Translations under genes and position numbers: made by a program
The notes under the pieces: model-generated
What the model was told of the DNA's origin: nothing
The model's database searches: none
The model's input: only the letters and a program-made list of their open reading frames with translations
In this document: one piece after another, positions 25,113-31,929 of the stretch
Layout of the letters: each line of letters starts with the position of its first letter
How positions within the stretch are numbered: position 1 is the stretch's first letter
DNA from: an uncultured Clostridia bacterium
GTDB taxonomy: Bacteria > Bacillota > Clostridia > Oscillospirales > Oscillospiraceae
DNA: 56,861 nucleotides
Assembly: GCA_946550725.1 (NCBI GenBank)
Contig: CAMNQX010000010.1
Coordinates: forward strand, 1-56,861
Direction: 5' to 3'

Positions 25113-27866
25113 TTACGGCAATCCCTCCAGAGCCCCGGTGGCTTTTAGCCCCTCGATATGAGCACGGGAAAGCTTGGGGCAGGCGCTGGTGAATTCGGAG
25201 AGCGAGTGAAAGACACGGCCTTTTCGCTGCTCCACGATGGACTGGGCGGTGGACTCTCCCAGACCGGGCACTGAGGTGAAGGGCGGCAGCAGCGTCCCCT
25301 TCTCCTCGTCCATGATAAACTTTGTGGCATCGGAGCGGTAGAGGTCGATCGTCTCGAACCGAAAGCCGCGGAGATAGAATTCGTAGCAGACCTCCAGGGT
25401 GACCAGCATAGCCTCCTCTAATGCTGAGGCGTCCTTGCCCTTGTCGTCGATCTCCTGCATCCGTCTCTTGACCTGGTCGATGCCCTGACACATGACAATA
25501 GCGTCAAAGGCCTTGGCCCGGATGGTGAAGTAGGCGGCGTAGAAAGCCAGGGGACGGTGGGCCTTGAACCAAGCGATGCGGAAGGCCATCATCATATAGG
25601 TTGCGGCGTGGGCCTTGGGAAACAGATAGCCGATCTTGGCCAGGGAGTCAATGTACCACTGGGGCACGTTGTGGGCCTTCATGTCTTCCTCCCAGCCCTT
25701 CTGGATGCCGTCCCTTGCAACCTGGCCCTTACGGACAGCCTCCATAATCTCGTAGGCGGTTGTCCGCTCCATCCCCTGCCCCTCAAGGTAGAGCAGGATG
25801 TCGTCCCGGCAGTTCACAGTCTCCGCGATATTCGCCGTGCCGTCCAGGATTAGCTCCCGGGCGTTATGTAGCCATGCATCCGTACCATGGAGAACGCCGG
25901 AGAGGCGGACCAGGTCGCTGAAATTTTGAGGCTTCGTTTCTACCAGCATTTGGCGGGCATAATGGGTGTTGAACTCCGGAATGGCCACGGCGCCGGTGGG
26001 GCCCAGAATGGGATCGTCGGTAAAGCCCAGCTTTTCCGAGGAGGTAAACAGGCTCATGGTGTCCGGGTCGTCCAGGCGGATATCGACCCGGGCATTAATG
26101 CCGGTCAGGTCCTCCAGCATACGGATCATGATGGGATCATCGTGGCCCAGCAGATCCAGCTTGAGGAGGTTGGACTGTATCGAGGGGAAGTCAAAGTGGG
26201 TGGTGATAATGTCGGAATCGGGATCGTCGGCGGGATGCTGGACCGGGCAAAAATCGTAGATCTCGCAGTCCTGGGGAATGACCACCATGCCGCCGGGGTG
26301 CTGGCCGGTGGTGCGCTTGACCCCGGTGCAGCCGGTGGCCAGGCGCTCCTCCTCCGCCTTGTTGACCTTGAGACCCCGCTTTTCCAGGTATCTTTTCACG
26401 TAGCCGAAAGCTGTTTTGAAGGCCACGGTGCCAATCGTCCCGGCCCGGAACACATGATCCTTACCAAACAGCGTTTTGAGATGTTCGATGGCTTTGTCTT
26501 GGTACTCGCCGGAGAAGTTGAGGTCGATGTCCGGCACCTTCTCACCATGAAGGCCCAGGAGGGTTTCGAAGGGGATGTTGAAACCGTCCTTTTCGTAGGC
26601 CGCACCGCAGACGGGACAGACCGCGTCGGGCAGGTCGGCTCCGCAACCGTATCGGGGGTCCACATCGAAGTCGGCGTGCTTGCACTTGGGACAGCGGTAG
26701 TGAGGCGGCAGAGGGTTGACCTCGGTGATGCCGACGAGAAAGGCCACCAGCGAGGACCCCGCCGAACCTCGGGTGCCCACCAGGTAGCCATGTTCCAAAG
26801 AGCCTTGCACCAGTTTTTGCGCGGCCAAATAAATGACGTCGTAGTCGTGGTCCAAGACCATGTTCAGCTCTGCGCTCACCCTCTCGCTCACAAGAGCGGG
26901 AGGCTCTTCCCCGTAGGTGCGGCGCAGCGCCTCCACGACCAGACATTTCAACTCTTCCTTGGAGTTTTCCAGCTTGGGCAGGCAAGGGCTTTCCGGCAGC
27001 AGATCGAATGTTTCCACCTGGTCGGCAATCAGATTGGTGTTGGTGACCACCACCTCAAAGGCCTTCTCCTTCCCCAGGTAGGAGAACTCCTCCAGCATCT
27101 CATCCGTGGTGTGGAAGTAAAGGGGTTTGGGGCAATCGGCGTTGTCAAAGCCCTTGGAGCCCAGGATGATGCGGCGGTAGATCTCTTCCTCGGGGTCCAG
27201 GAAATGTGCGTCACCGGTGGCGCAAACGGGCTTGCCCAGCTGTTGCCCAAGAGCGGCGATCTTGCGGTTGATCTCCATTAACGCTTCCTCGTCCTGGACG
27301 GCTCTGCCCTCCACCAGGAAGTGGTTATTGGACAGCGGCATGATCTCCAGATAGTCGTACCATGCGGCAACACGCTCCAGCTCCTCCTGAGAGCGTCCTT
27401 GCAGGATGGCTTGATACAGTTCTCCTTCCGCACAGGCGGAGCCAATCATAAGGCCCTCGCGGTTTTGGTCAATGAGGCTTTTTGGCATGATGGGAAAGCG
27501 GTGGTAATGCTCCAAATGGGACAAGGAGATGATGCGATACAGATTCTTCAGGCCGTGCCGGTCCTTGGCCAGTAAGCAGATGTGCCGGATAGGCTTGTCC
27601 GCTGTGGAGCTGTCTCCATCGTCCACGCAGTACCCCTCAACGCCATAAATGATTTTTACGCCGTACTCTTTTCCGGCCTTCCAAAGCTCCGGGAAGGAAT
27701 GCACGCCGCCGTGATCGGTCACCGCCACGGCTGGCATGCCCCACTGGGCGGCGCGCTGGACCAGCTCCTTTGGCTTGATCAGGGCATCCATGGCGGAAAA
27801 ACAGGTGTGCGCATGCAGTTCAATGTGCTTTTCTGCGGCGCGATCCTGGCGCTTGGTCTCATACAT
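25113..27866 (-). CDS. PolC-type DNA polymerase III alpha, lacking exonuclease, N-terminal domains and clamp-binding tail
   Basis: The 917-residue protein is clearly of the Gram-positive PolC family. It begins with a PHP domain (ELHAHT, AVTDHG), then palm and fingers with catalytic Asp residues in PDIDLNFSGEYQ and LKLDLLGHDDP, a four-cysteine zinc module (CPKC and CPVC), RTTGQHPGG, and a C-terminal helix-hairpin-helix part (VPGLGESTAQSIV). Housekeeping PolC is about 1,440 residues. Here the N-terminal/OB part is absent, the DnaQ-like 3'-5' exonuclease normally inserted in the PHP domain is missing, and the protein stops at ALEGLP before the usual C-terminal clamp-binding QLSLF. The ATG at 27866 has AAGGAG upstream. 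It is the last gene of the island operon. It may be a non-proofreading accessory polymerase. Confidence 0.9.
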   Translation of the reverse strand: MYETKRQDRAAEKHIELHAHTCFSAMDALIKPKELVQRAAQWGMPAVAVTDHGGVHSFPELWKAGKEYGVKIIYGVEGYCVDDGDSSTADKPIRHICLLAKDRHGLKNLYRIISLSHLEHYHRFPIMPKSLIDQNREGLMIGSACAEGELYQAILQGRSQEELERVAAWYDYLEIMPLSNNHFLVEGRAVQDEEALMEINRKIAALGQQLGKPVCATGDAHFLDPEEEIYRRIILGSKGFDNADCPKPLYFHTTDEMLEEFSYLGKEKAFEVVVTNTNLIADQVETFDLLPESPCLPKLENSKEELKCLVVEALRRTYGEEPPALVSERVSAELNMVLDHDYDVIYLAAQKLVQGSLEHGYLVGTRGSAGSSLVAFLVGITEVNPLPPHYRCPKCKHADFDVDPRYGCGADLPDAVCPVCGAAYEKDGFNIPFETLLGLHGEKVPDIDLNFSGEYQDKAIEHLKTLFGKDHVFRAGTIGTVAFKTAFGYVKRYLEKRGLKVNKAEEERLATGCTGVKRTTGQHPGGMVVIPQDCEIYDFCPVQHPADDPDSDIITTHFDFPSIQSNLLKLDLLGHDDPIMIRMLEDLTGINARVDIRLDDPDTMSLFTSSEKLGFTDDPILGPTGAVAIPEFNTHYARQMLVETKPQNFSDLVRLSGVLHGTDAWLHNARELILDGTANIAETVNCRDDILLYLEGQGMERTTAYEIMEAVRKGQVARDGIQKGWEEDMKAHNVPQWYIDSLAKIGYLFPKAHAATYMMMAFRIAWFKAHRPLAFYAAYFTIRAKAFDAIVMCQGIDQVKRRMQEIDDKGKDASALEEAMLVTLEVCYEFYLRGFRFETIDLYRSDATKFIMDEEKGTLLPPFTSVPGLGESTAQSIVEQRKGRVFHSLSEFTSACPKLSRAHIEGLKATGALEGLP

Positions 27867-27934
27867 GGTTACCGTCTCCTTTTTTATTTTTTCTGCGGCA
27901 CCGAAAAGCCTAATGCGGGCTGCTGCCGCATGAT

Positions 27935-29119
27935 TTACAGCTCGTAGGCCACCCCATCATCCAAGGTGATCACGGGATGGGGGCCGACCACTTTGGACAG
28001 CTGCTCCGGGGCGTCGGTGTGGATGGGGATGACGCCGATCCGGGGCCGGACGACATCGCACACGGCCTTGACCTGTTCCGGGGAGCCGTGGCCGCTGGCG
28101 TGGAGGACCACACTGTTTTGACCATCCAAAAGTGCTTGGAGCGCGGGATCGCGCTCCAGGTAGCCTGTCCACATGGAGTAGACGAAAAGACTCTCGTTGA
28201 GATCGAACCGCTCCGCCAGCGAGCGGGCCCACGCCCCACCCCGAATGGGCATGCAGAATCCTTTTTCCTTCATCAGGGGCAGTAGGTTTTGCCCGTAGGT
28301 CAGCACCCAGGAAAAATCGTAGAGAGCGCTTCTCTTTCCGCCATGCTGGGCGACTACATCCAGGACACTCTTTTGGTAGCCGTCGCAGACAAAGAGCCGC
28401 CCAACCTTTTTCGCCGCAGCGGCAAAGGCGACCAGACGGTCAATGTTGGTAGAGGAGCACAGAAGAAAGACGTACTTGTGCTCCCGGAGCAGCCCAATGG
28501 CCTCGCGCTCCACGTCTCCCTCCGTCACCGTTTTTTGTCCCGTCCGGGAGAGGGTGGTGCCCTCGGTGATCAGCACGTCCACCTGCCCTACGTACTTTTC
28601 CAAGGCGGTCAAAACGCCCTTTCCCTGAAACCCGTGGAGGCGGTAGTCCCCGGTGTGAAGGATCCTTTTCCCCTGCGCTTCGATGAGAAACATATAGGCG
28701 TCGTAGGCGGAGTGATCCACCGCCAGGGGCGTGACTTGCATATCCCCCACCCGCACTCTTCCCAAAGGGTGAAGGGGCCGTATGGCCGTCAGAGTCTCCG
28801 CTGTGGCCGCCGGATGATGCGCGGAGACACGCTGTTGATAGAGGGAGAGGATCTCCTTGGCCGCCTCGCCCATGTAGAGGGGAATGCCGGGGAGAATGCG
28901 GGAGAGCTGTCCCACATGGTCGCCGTGGTAGTGGGTGAAGAATACCCCGCCGCAGTCGGGCTTTCCGTGGGTCACGCCCTCCAACTCAAGGGGGCGGGAA
29001 ACCTGACCTGGCTCGGGAAGTTCGTCCCCGAAGTCAATGAGAATGCGGGCCTGGTCGGTGCGGATCTCGGTACAGCACCCGCCGATTTGGTGGGTGCCCC
29101 GGTGGATCACAATTTGCAC
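27935..29119 (-). CDS. Beta-CASP metallo-beta-lactamase-fold nuclease (RNase J/CPSF-like)
   Basis: The 394-residue protein has the metallo-beta-lactamase metal motif HYHGDH, the distal VDHSAYD and HTGDYR motifs, beta-CASP landmarks (ITEGTTLS, SSTNIDRL) and an RMMBL-like C-terminal segment HASGHGSPEQ followed by IPIHTDAPE. These are the hallmarks of nucleases that process RNA (RNase J, CPSF-73) or DNA (SNM1). It is shorter than RNase J (about 550 residues) because the C-terminal domain is absent. The start is GTG at 29119, behind AGGGG, and overlaps the upstream gene by 13 bases, which implies coupled translation. Confidence 0.85.
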   Translation of the reverse strand: MQIVIHRGTHQIGGCCTEIRTDQARILIDFGDELPEPGQVSRPLELEGVTHGKPDCGGVFFTHYHGDHVGQLSRILPGIPLYMGEAAKEILSLYQQRVSAHHPAATAETLTAIRPLHPLGRVRVGDMQVTPLAVDHSAYDAYMFLIEAQGKRILHTGDYRLHGFQGKGVLTALEKYVGQVDVLITEGTTLSRTGQKTVTEGDVEREAIGLLREHKYVFLLCSSTNIDRLVAFAAAAKKVGRLFVCDGYQKSVLDVVAQHGGKRSALYDFSWVLTYGQNLLPLMKEKGFCMPIRGGAWARSLAERFDLNESLFVYSMWTGYLERDPALQALLDGQNSVVLHASGHGSPEQVKAVCDVVRPRIGVIPIHTDAPEQLSKVVGPHPVITLDDGVAYEL

Positions 29120-29787
29120 GGATTCACCCCTACGATTTCATCGCAGTCAGGATTATCCTGTTTAAGCTGTGCCACGAAGCAAGCGACATCCAGAGCCTCC
29201 ATCAATTCCGAAAGGAGTTCCCAGTCCTTTTTCAGCTTTTGATAGATCGAGGCGTCAGTGTTCTTTTCAAATATCACAATGGCCTTCTTCAGGACGCTGG
29301 CCCCTGTCGCTTTGGAGTGAGTCAAAAATCTCTCGCACGCATCGCCGCCCAACTGCCGCCAGTATGTGTATATCTCCATGATGGCCCGCAGAGGGTGTTC
29401 GGTGCTGTCGGGGACTTTTAACTCCAAAAGCCATGCGGTGTTTCCATCCACCGAAAGCAAGTCTACCTTGCCCATCCCTTCGCAAGCATCTCCTCGGCTG
29501 TGCTTCAGCGGGACCTGGTAGTCCACGATCTTTCCAATCGGAGAGAAGCGTTTGCCCATGCACAATTTGCACATCCATTCCTCTTTCCGAAAAGGCTTTT
29601 TTTCTTTCGCGCTCATATAGCCTGCGTAGTCAAAGTCCCCGTAGTGGCCTTTCACGCAGTAGTCCTCTCGCTGGCTTACATGATAACTGCTCTCTTGGAT
29701 GCTCTGCAGTTCCCCTTGTATCTGTTCCAGCATCTTTCGCGCGTTTGATGTACTGATTTCTTTGTAGAGCGTATCGTATTTGCCCAT
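29107..29787 (-). CDS. Putative PD-(D/E)XK nuclease-fold protein
   Basis: The 226-residue protein has a helical, Gln/Glu-rich N-terminal part with paired cysteines (CKLC), then a central GKVDLL...AWLLELKV pattern: Asp followed some ten residues later by Glu-x-Lys on a hydrophobic strand. This is the catalytic signature of restriction-endonuclease-fold enzymes. A helix with IMEIYTYWRQL follows, also usual in that fold. I do not recognise the exact family, and the nuclease call rests on this motif alone. The ATG at 29787 has GGAGGG 6 bases upstream and lies 2 bp after the previous stop. Confidence 0.6.
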   Translation of the reverse strand: MGKYDTLYKEISTSNARKMLEQIQGELQSIQESSYHVSQREDYCVKGHYGDFDYAGYMSAKEKKPFRKEEWMCKLCMGKRFSPIGKIVDYQVPLKHSRGDACEGMGKVDLLSVDGNTAWLLELKVPDSTEHPLRAIMEIYTYWRQLGGDACERFLTHSKATGASVLKKAIVIFEKNTDASIYQKLKKDWELLSELMEALDVACFVAQLKQDNPDCDEIVGVNPCKL

Positions 29788-29789
29788 TC

Positions 29790-30215
29790 TTATCCCTCCA
29801 ACTCAACGTTTTCGCTCGGCCCCATAAAGCAGCTGGCCGTTCTCACCATAAACTCCCGGTTCAGGGAGATGGACACGCTTTCCTGGGCCTGATAGCCCAG
29901 TCCAAATTTGAAGACCATTCCCCAAAAGGCACCGATGGCTTTCTTCACAAAGGGCTCCAGCATGGCGTCCTCCCGGCCGGTAATCTCCTGCAACTCTTTG
30001 CGATAGTACAGTAAAAAAGTTTTGACTGGGGGAATGCGGTGAAGGTCGTTGCAGAAGATAATGTGGCCAAGCAGCTCCTCGTCCAGCAGTGCCCTCATGC
30101 ACAGCTCCCAGTAGGGTTTGTACGGTCCTCCATACTGGAATTCCCGGAACTGCTTGTAGTGGTTCTGGTCGGAGAACTGTTCGGTCACTTTCTGCACGAT
30201 TTCGGCCGTGGTCAT
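29790..30215 (-). CDS. Unknown 141-residue protein, first gene of the island operon
   Basis: The protein is soluble and mainly helical, rich in aromatic residues (FREFQYGGPYKPYWELCMRA), with no recognisable motif. The ATG at 30215 has CGGAG 9-10 bases upstream and a good promoter before it. Only 2 bp separate its stop from the next gene. Its place as first gene, before a nuclease-like protein, a beta-CASP enzyme and a polymerase, suggests a regulatory or sensor subunit of the same system (inference). Confidence 0.75.
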   Translation of the reverse strand: MTTAEIVQKVTEQFSDQNHYKQFREFQYGGPYKPYWELCMRALLDEELLGHIIFCNDLHRIPPVKTFLLYYRKELQEITGREDAMLEPFVKKAIGAFWGMVFKFGLGYQAQESVSISLNREFMVRTASCFMGPSENVELEG

Positions 30216-30257
30216 ATAGCATCACTCCGAACATATGTAAAATTAACTACTGATTAA

Positions 30258-30286
30258 ATGCTAGCACAACGGAAGGGGGTTGTCAA
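30258..30286 (-). promoter_or_regulatory. Promoter of the four-gene island operon
   Basis: On the minus strand, TTGACA (30286-30281) and TAGCAT (30263-30258) are spaced by 17 bp, 43 bp before the first ATG. Confidence 0.65.
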
Positions 30287-30335
30287 GTCCTTCTTTGTTT
30301 ACAGCGGGGTATATTTTCCCCTCTGAGGAATTGCC

Positions 30336-30354
30336 TGACCCATAACCTGACCCA
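30336..30354 (+). repeat. Paired TGACCCA repeats, right end (putative integrase arm site)
   Basis: TGACCCA at 30336-30342 and 30348-30354, the same 12-bp period and orientation as the left pair at 21594-21612. Confidence 0.6.
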
Positions 30355-30468
30355 GAATAGGAAACGAGCGGGTGGAGGGGATGGAGCAGAGAGGACCAAA
30401 ACGAACCCGTATCCAGACACGAATGGGCTGGAAAGTGCCCAAAGTAGAGGATACCAGCCCTGGCCGCA

Positions 30469-30514
30469 GCTCATAACCCGGAGGCCGCAGGTTCAAGTCC
30501 TGCCCCCGCAACCA
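30469..30514 (+). repeat. Right attachment site: displaced 3' half of tRNA-fMet
   Basis: A 46-bp copy of the tRNA-fMet 3' half, from the anticodon loop to CCA, with no 5' half before it, so it cannot make a tRNA. C30488 and G30502 replace T and A of the intact gene, keeping the T stem paired. Confidence 0.9.
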
Positions 30515-30515
30515 G

Positions 30516-30550
30516 AAACCGCTGGAATCATTTGATTCCAGCGGTTTATT
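30516..30550 (+). terminator. Terminator after the displaced tRNA end
   Basis: AAACCGCTGGAATC pairs with GATTCCAGCGGTTT (ending 30547) around ATTT, followed by ATTTTT. This is probably the original terminator of the tRNA operon before integration. Confidence 0.8.
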
Positions 30551-30610
30551 TTTGCCTTGACAATTGCGGAGAAGATCCTTGCGCCGGGTTTTATTGGTTC
30601 AAAGAACGAC

Positions 30611-30652
30611 TTTACTGTAATTTTACACGACCGGACTTTTCCATTTTATATT
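30611..30652 (+). promoter_or_regulatory. Pho-box-like promoter in front of the pst remnant
   Basis: TTTACT at 30611-30616 and TTTACA at 30622-30627 form a direct repeat with 5-bp spacing, matching the PhoP box pattern of Gram-positive phosphate genes. A TATATT -10-like box is at 30647-30652. Confidence 0.55.
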
Positions 30653-30708
30653 GTGGCTGTAGAATCAAATCGCTTCTGGAAATCTGAAAGGGAAAAGAAG
30701 AACGGAAA

Positions 30709-31325
30709 ATGAAAACAGACTTTGTACTGTGATGGCTGGGGTATTGACCCTTGGTCTGCTGGCTGGGTGCGTCAGAAGTACGTCTGGCACGGGGTCCACC
30801 GACGGCTCCACCTCCATGGAAAAGGTCATCGGGGTGCTGGGCGAGACCTTTGAGAGCGAAAATGCCAGCATCACCTTTACTTTCAACCCCACCGGCTCTG
30901 GCTCGGGCATTCAGGCGGTGCAGGAGGGGCGGTGCGACATCGGCCTGTCCAGCCGCACGCTGAAGGACGAGGAAAAGGAAAGCGGCCTCACAGAGACTGT
31001 GCTGGCCTATGACGGCATCGCCGTCGTCGTCCATCCGGGCAACCCGGTCTCCGATCTGGATGTGGACACCATCGCCAAGGTCTACACCGGGGAGATCACC
31101 AACTGGGAGGACATGGGCGACAGTGTGAAGGCCCTCTCCGTGGGCGGCATAGCCCCCAGCACGGAGACGGTGAAGGACGGCAGCTATGCCATCCAGCGGC
31201 CCTTTGTGCTGGTGACCAAGGCGGACGCAAAGCTCTCCGACACCGCACAGAAGTTCTTTGACTTTGCCCTGGCCCCCAAGAACGGAGCGCTGATCACCAA
31301 GGCCGGGGTCGTCCCCGCCAATTAA
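30709..31325 (+). pseudogene. pstS: Phosphate-binding protein PstS remnant
   Basis: The residues from 30729 are PstS-like: a lipoprotein core ending in LLAGC, NPTGSGSGIQAV (phosphate-site region), IGLSSRTLKDEE, YTGEITNWEDMG and the C-terminal RPFVLVTK. Two defects are visible. An ATG-AAA-ACA start at 30709 is out of frame with the rest, so one base is missing in the signal sequence. The segment between the ITNW motif and the VKALSVGGI strand, some 80-90 residues in normal PstS, is deleted in frame, leaving under 200 residues in place of about 290. It is very unlikely to bind phosphate. Confidence 0.82.
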
Positions 31326-31333
31326 GGAGCGCC

Positions 31334-31842
31334 ATGGAGAAACAGAAGCAGACCTTTGAACGGGTCGCCCACGGCTTTTTCCTGGCTGTGACGGTGGGGG
31401 GCGTGCTGCTCATGACAGTCTACCTGATCGTCTCCGGCCTCCCCGCCATCCGGGAGATCGGTCTTGTGGACTTCCTCTTTGGAGATGCCTGGGCCTCCAC
31501 CGCCGCGGAGCCGAGGTTTGGCATCCTGCCATTTCTGCTCACCAGCGTCTGGGGCCATGCTGATCGGTGTACCCGTGGGCTATTTCGCCGCCGTTTACCT
31601 GGCAAAACGCCGTTCTCACCGTTCGGGACACGGGGATCGGCATCCCGCCGGAATATCACGAGCGGGTGTTTGAGCGGTTCTTCCGCGTGGACAAAAGCCG
31701 CTCCAAACAAAGCGGCGGCACCGGGCTTGGCCTTGCCATCGTCAAGCACGCCGTCCGGCTCCACGGGGGCCATATCCGGTTAGAGAGCGCGCCCGGCCGG
31801 GGGACCACAATAACGGTGGACTTGCCCGCCGGTCGGCTCTGA
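31334..31842 (+). pseudogene. Fusion remnant: start of pstC joined to the end of a phoR-type histidine kinase
   Basis: From the ATG at 31334 (AAGGAG upstream) the frame encodes a PstC N terminus and first span (IVSGLPAIREIGLVDFLFG). After a small deletion near 31547 PstC continues one frame over with [19 protein letters not shown]. Near 31605 the sequence changes frame again and becomes the ATPase end of a PhoR-like kinase ([32 protein letters not shown]) up to 31842. The rest of pstC, pstA, pstB, phoU and most of phoR/phoB must have been lost if the ancestor had the usual pst-pho order. Confidence 0.82.
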
Positions 31843-31878
31843 CCCATCCGCTTGACCCGAGATGGTTTTAAAGGCATC

Positions 31879-31912
31879 AAAAAGGACGGCTCCTATGGAG
31901 CCGTCCTTTTTT
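31879..31912. terminator. Bidirectional terminator
   Basis: AAAGGACGGCTCC at 31881-31893 pairs with GGAGCCGTCCTTT at 31897-31909, flanked by A-run and T-run. It serves both the pst remnant and the opposing kinase operon. Confidence 0.85.
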
Positions 31913-31929
31913 GCCGCAGGGGTTTCCGT

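Larger units (their letters stand above)
21474..30514. mobile_element. Integrated genetic element (about 9.0 kb) in the initiator tRNA-Met gene
   Basis: The element is bounded by a 46-bp duplication of the tRNA-fMet 3' end (44 of 46 bases identical). It holds a tyrosine integrase gene (frameshifted), paired TGACCCA repeats near both ends, a Ser/Thr kinase, and a four-gene nuclease/polymerase operon. Base composition is unlike the neighbours: the kinase is strongly AT-rich and the operon is intermediate. I recognise no relaxase, replication initiator, capsid or conjugation gene, so it is best described as a genomic island that used an integrase, now probably fixed in place. About 0.7 kb at 24432-25112 appears non-coding. 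Confidence 0.9.

Noticed and set aside
30299-30511. Short minus-strand frame with RGQDLNLRPPGYE
   Set aside because: This peptide is the familiar false product from reading a tRNA 3' end on the opposite strand; here it comes from the displaced tRNA-fMet copy.
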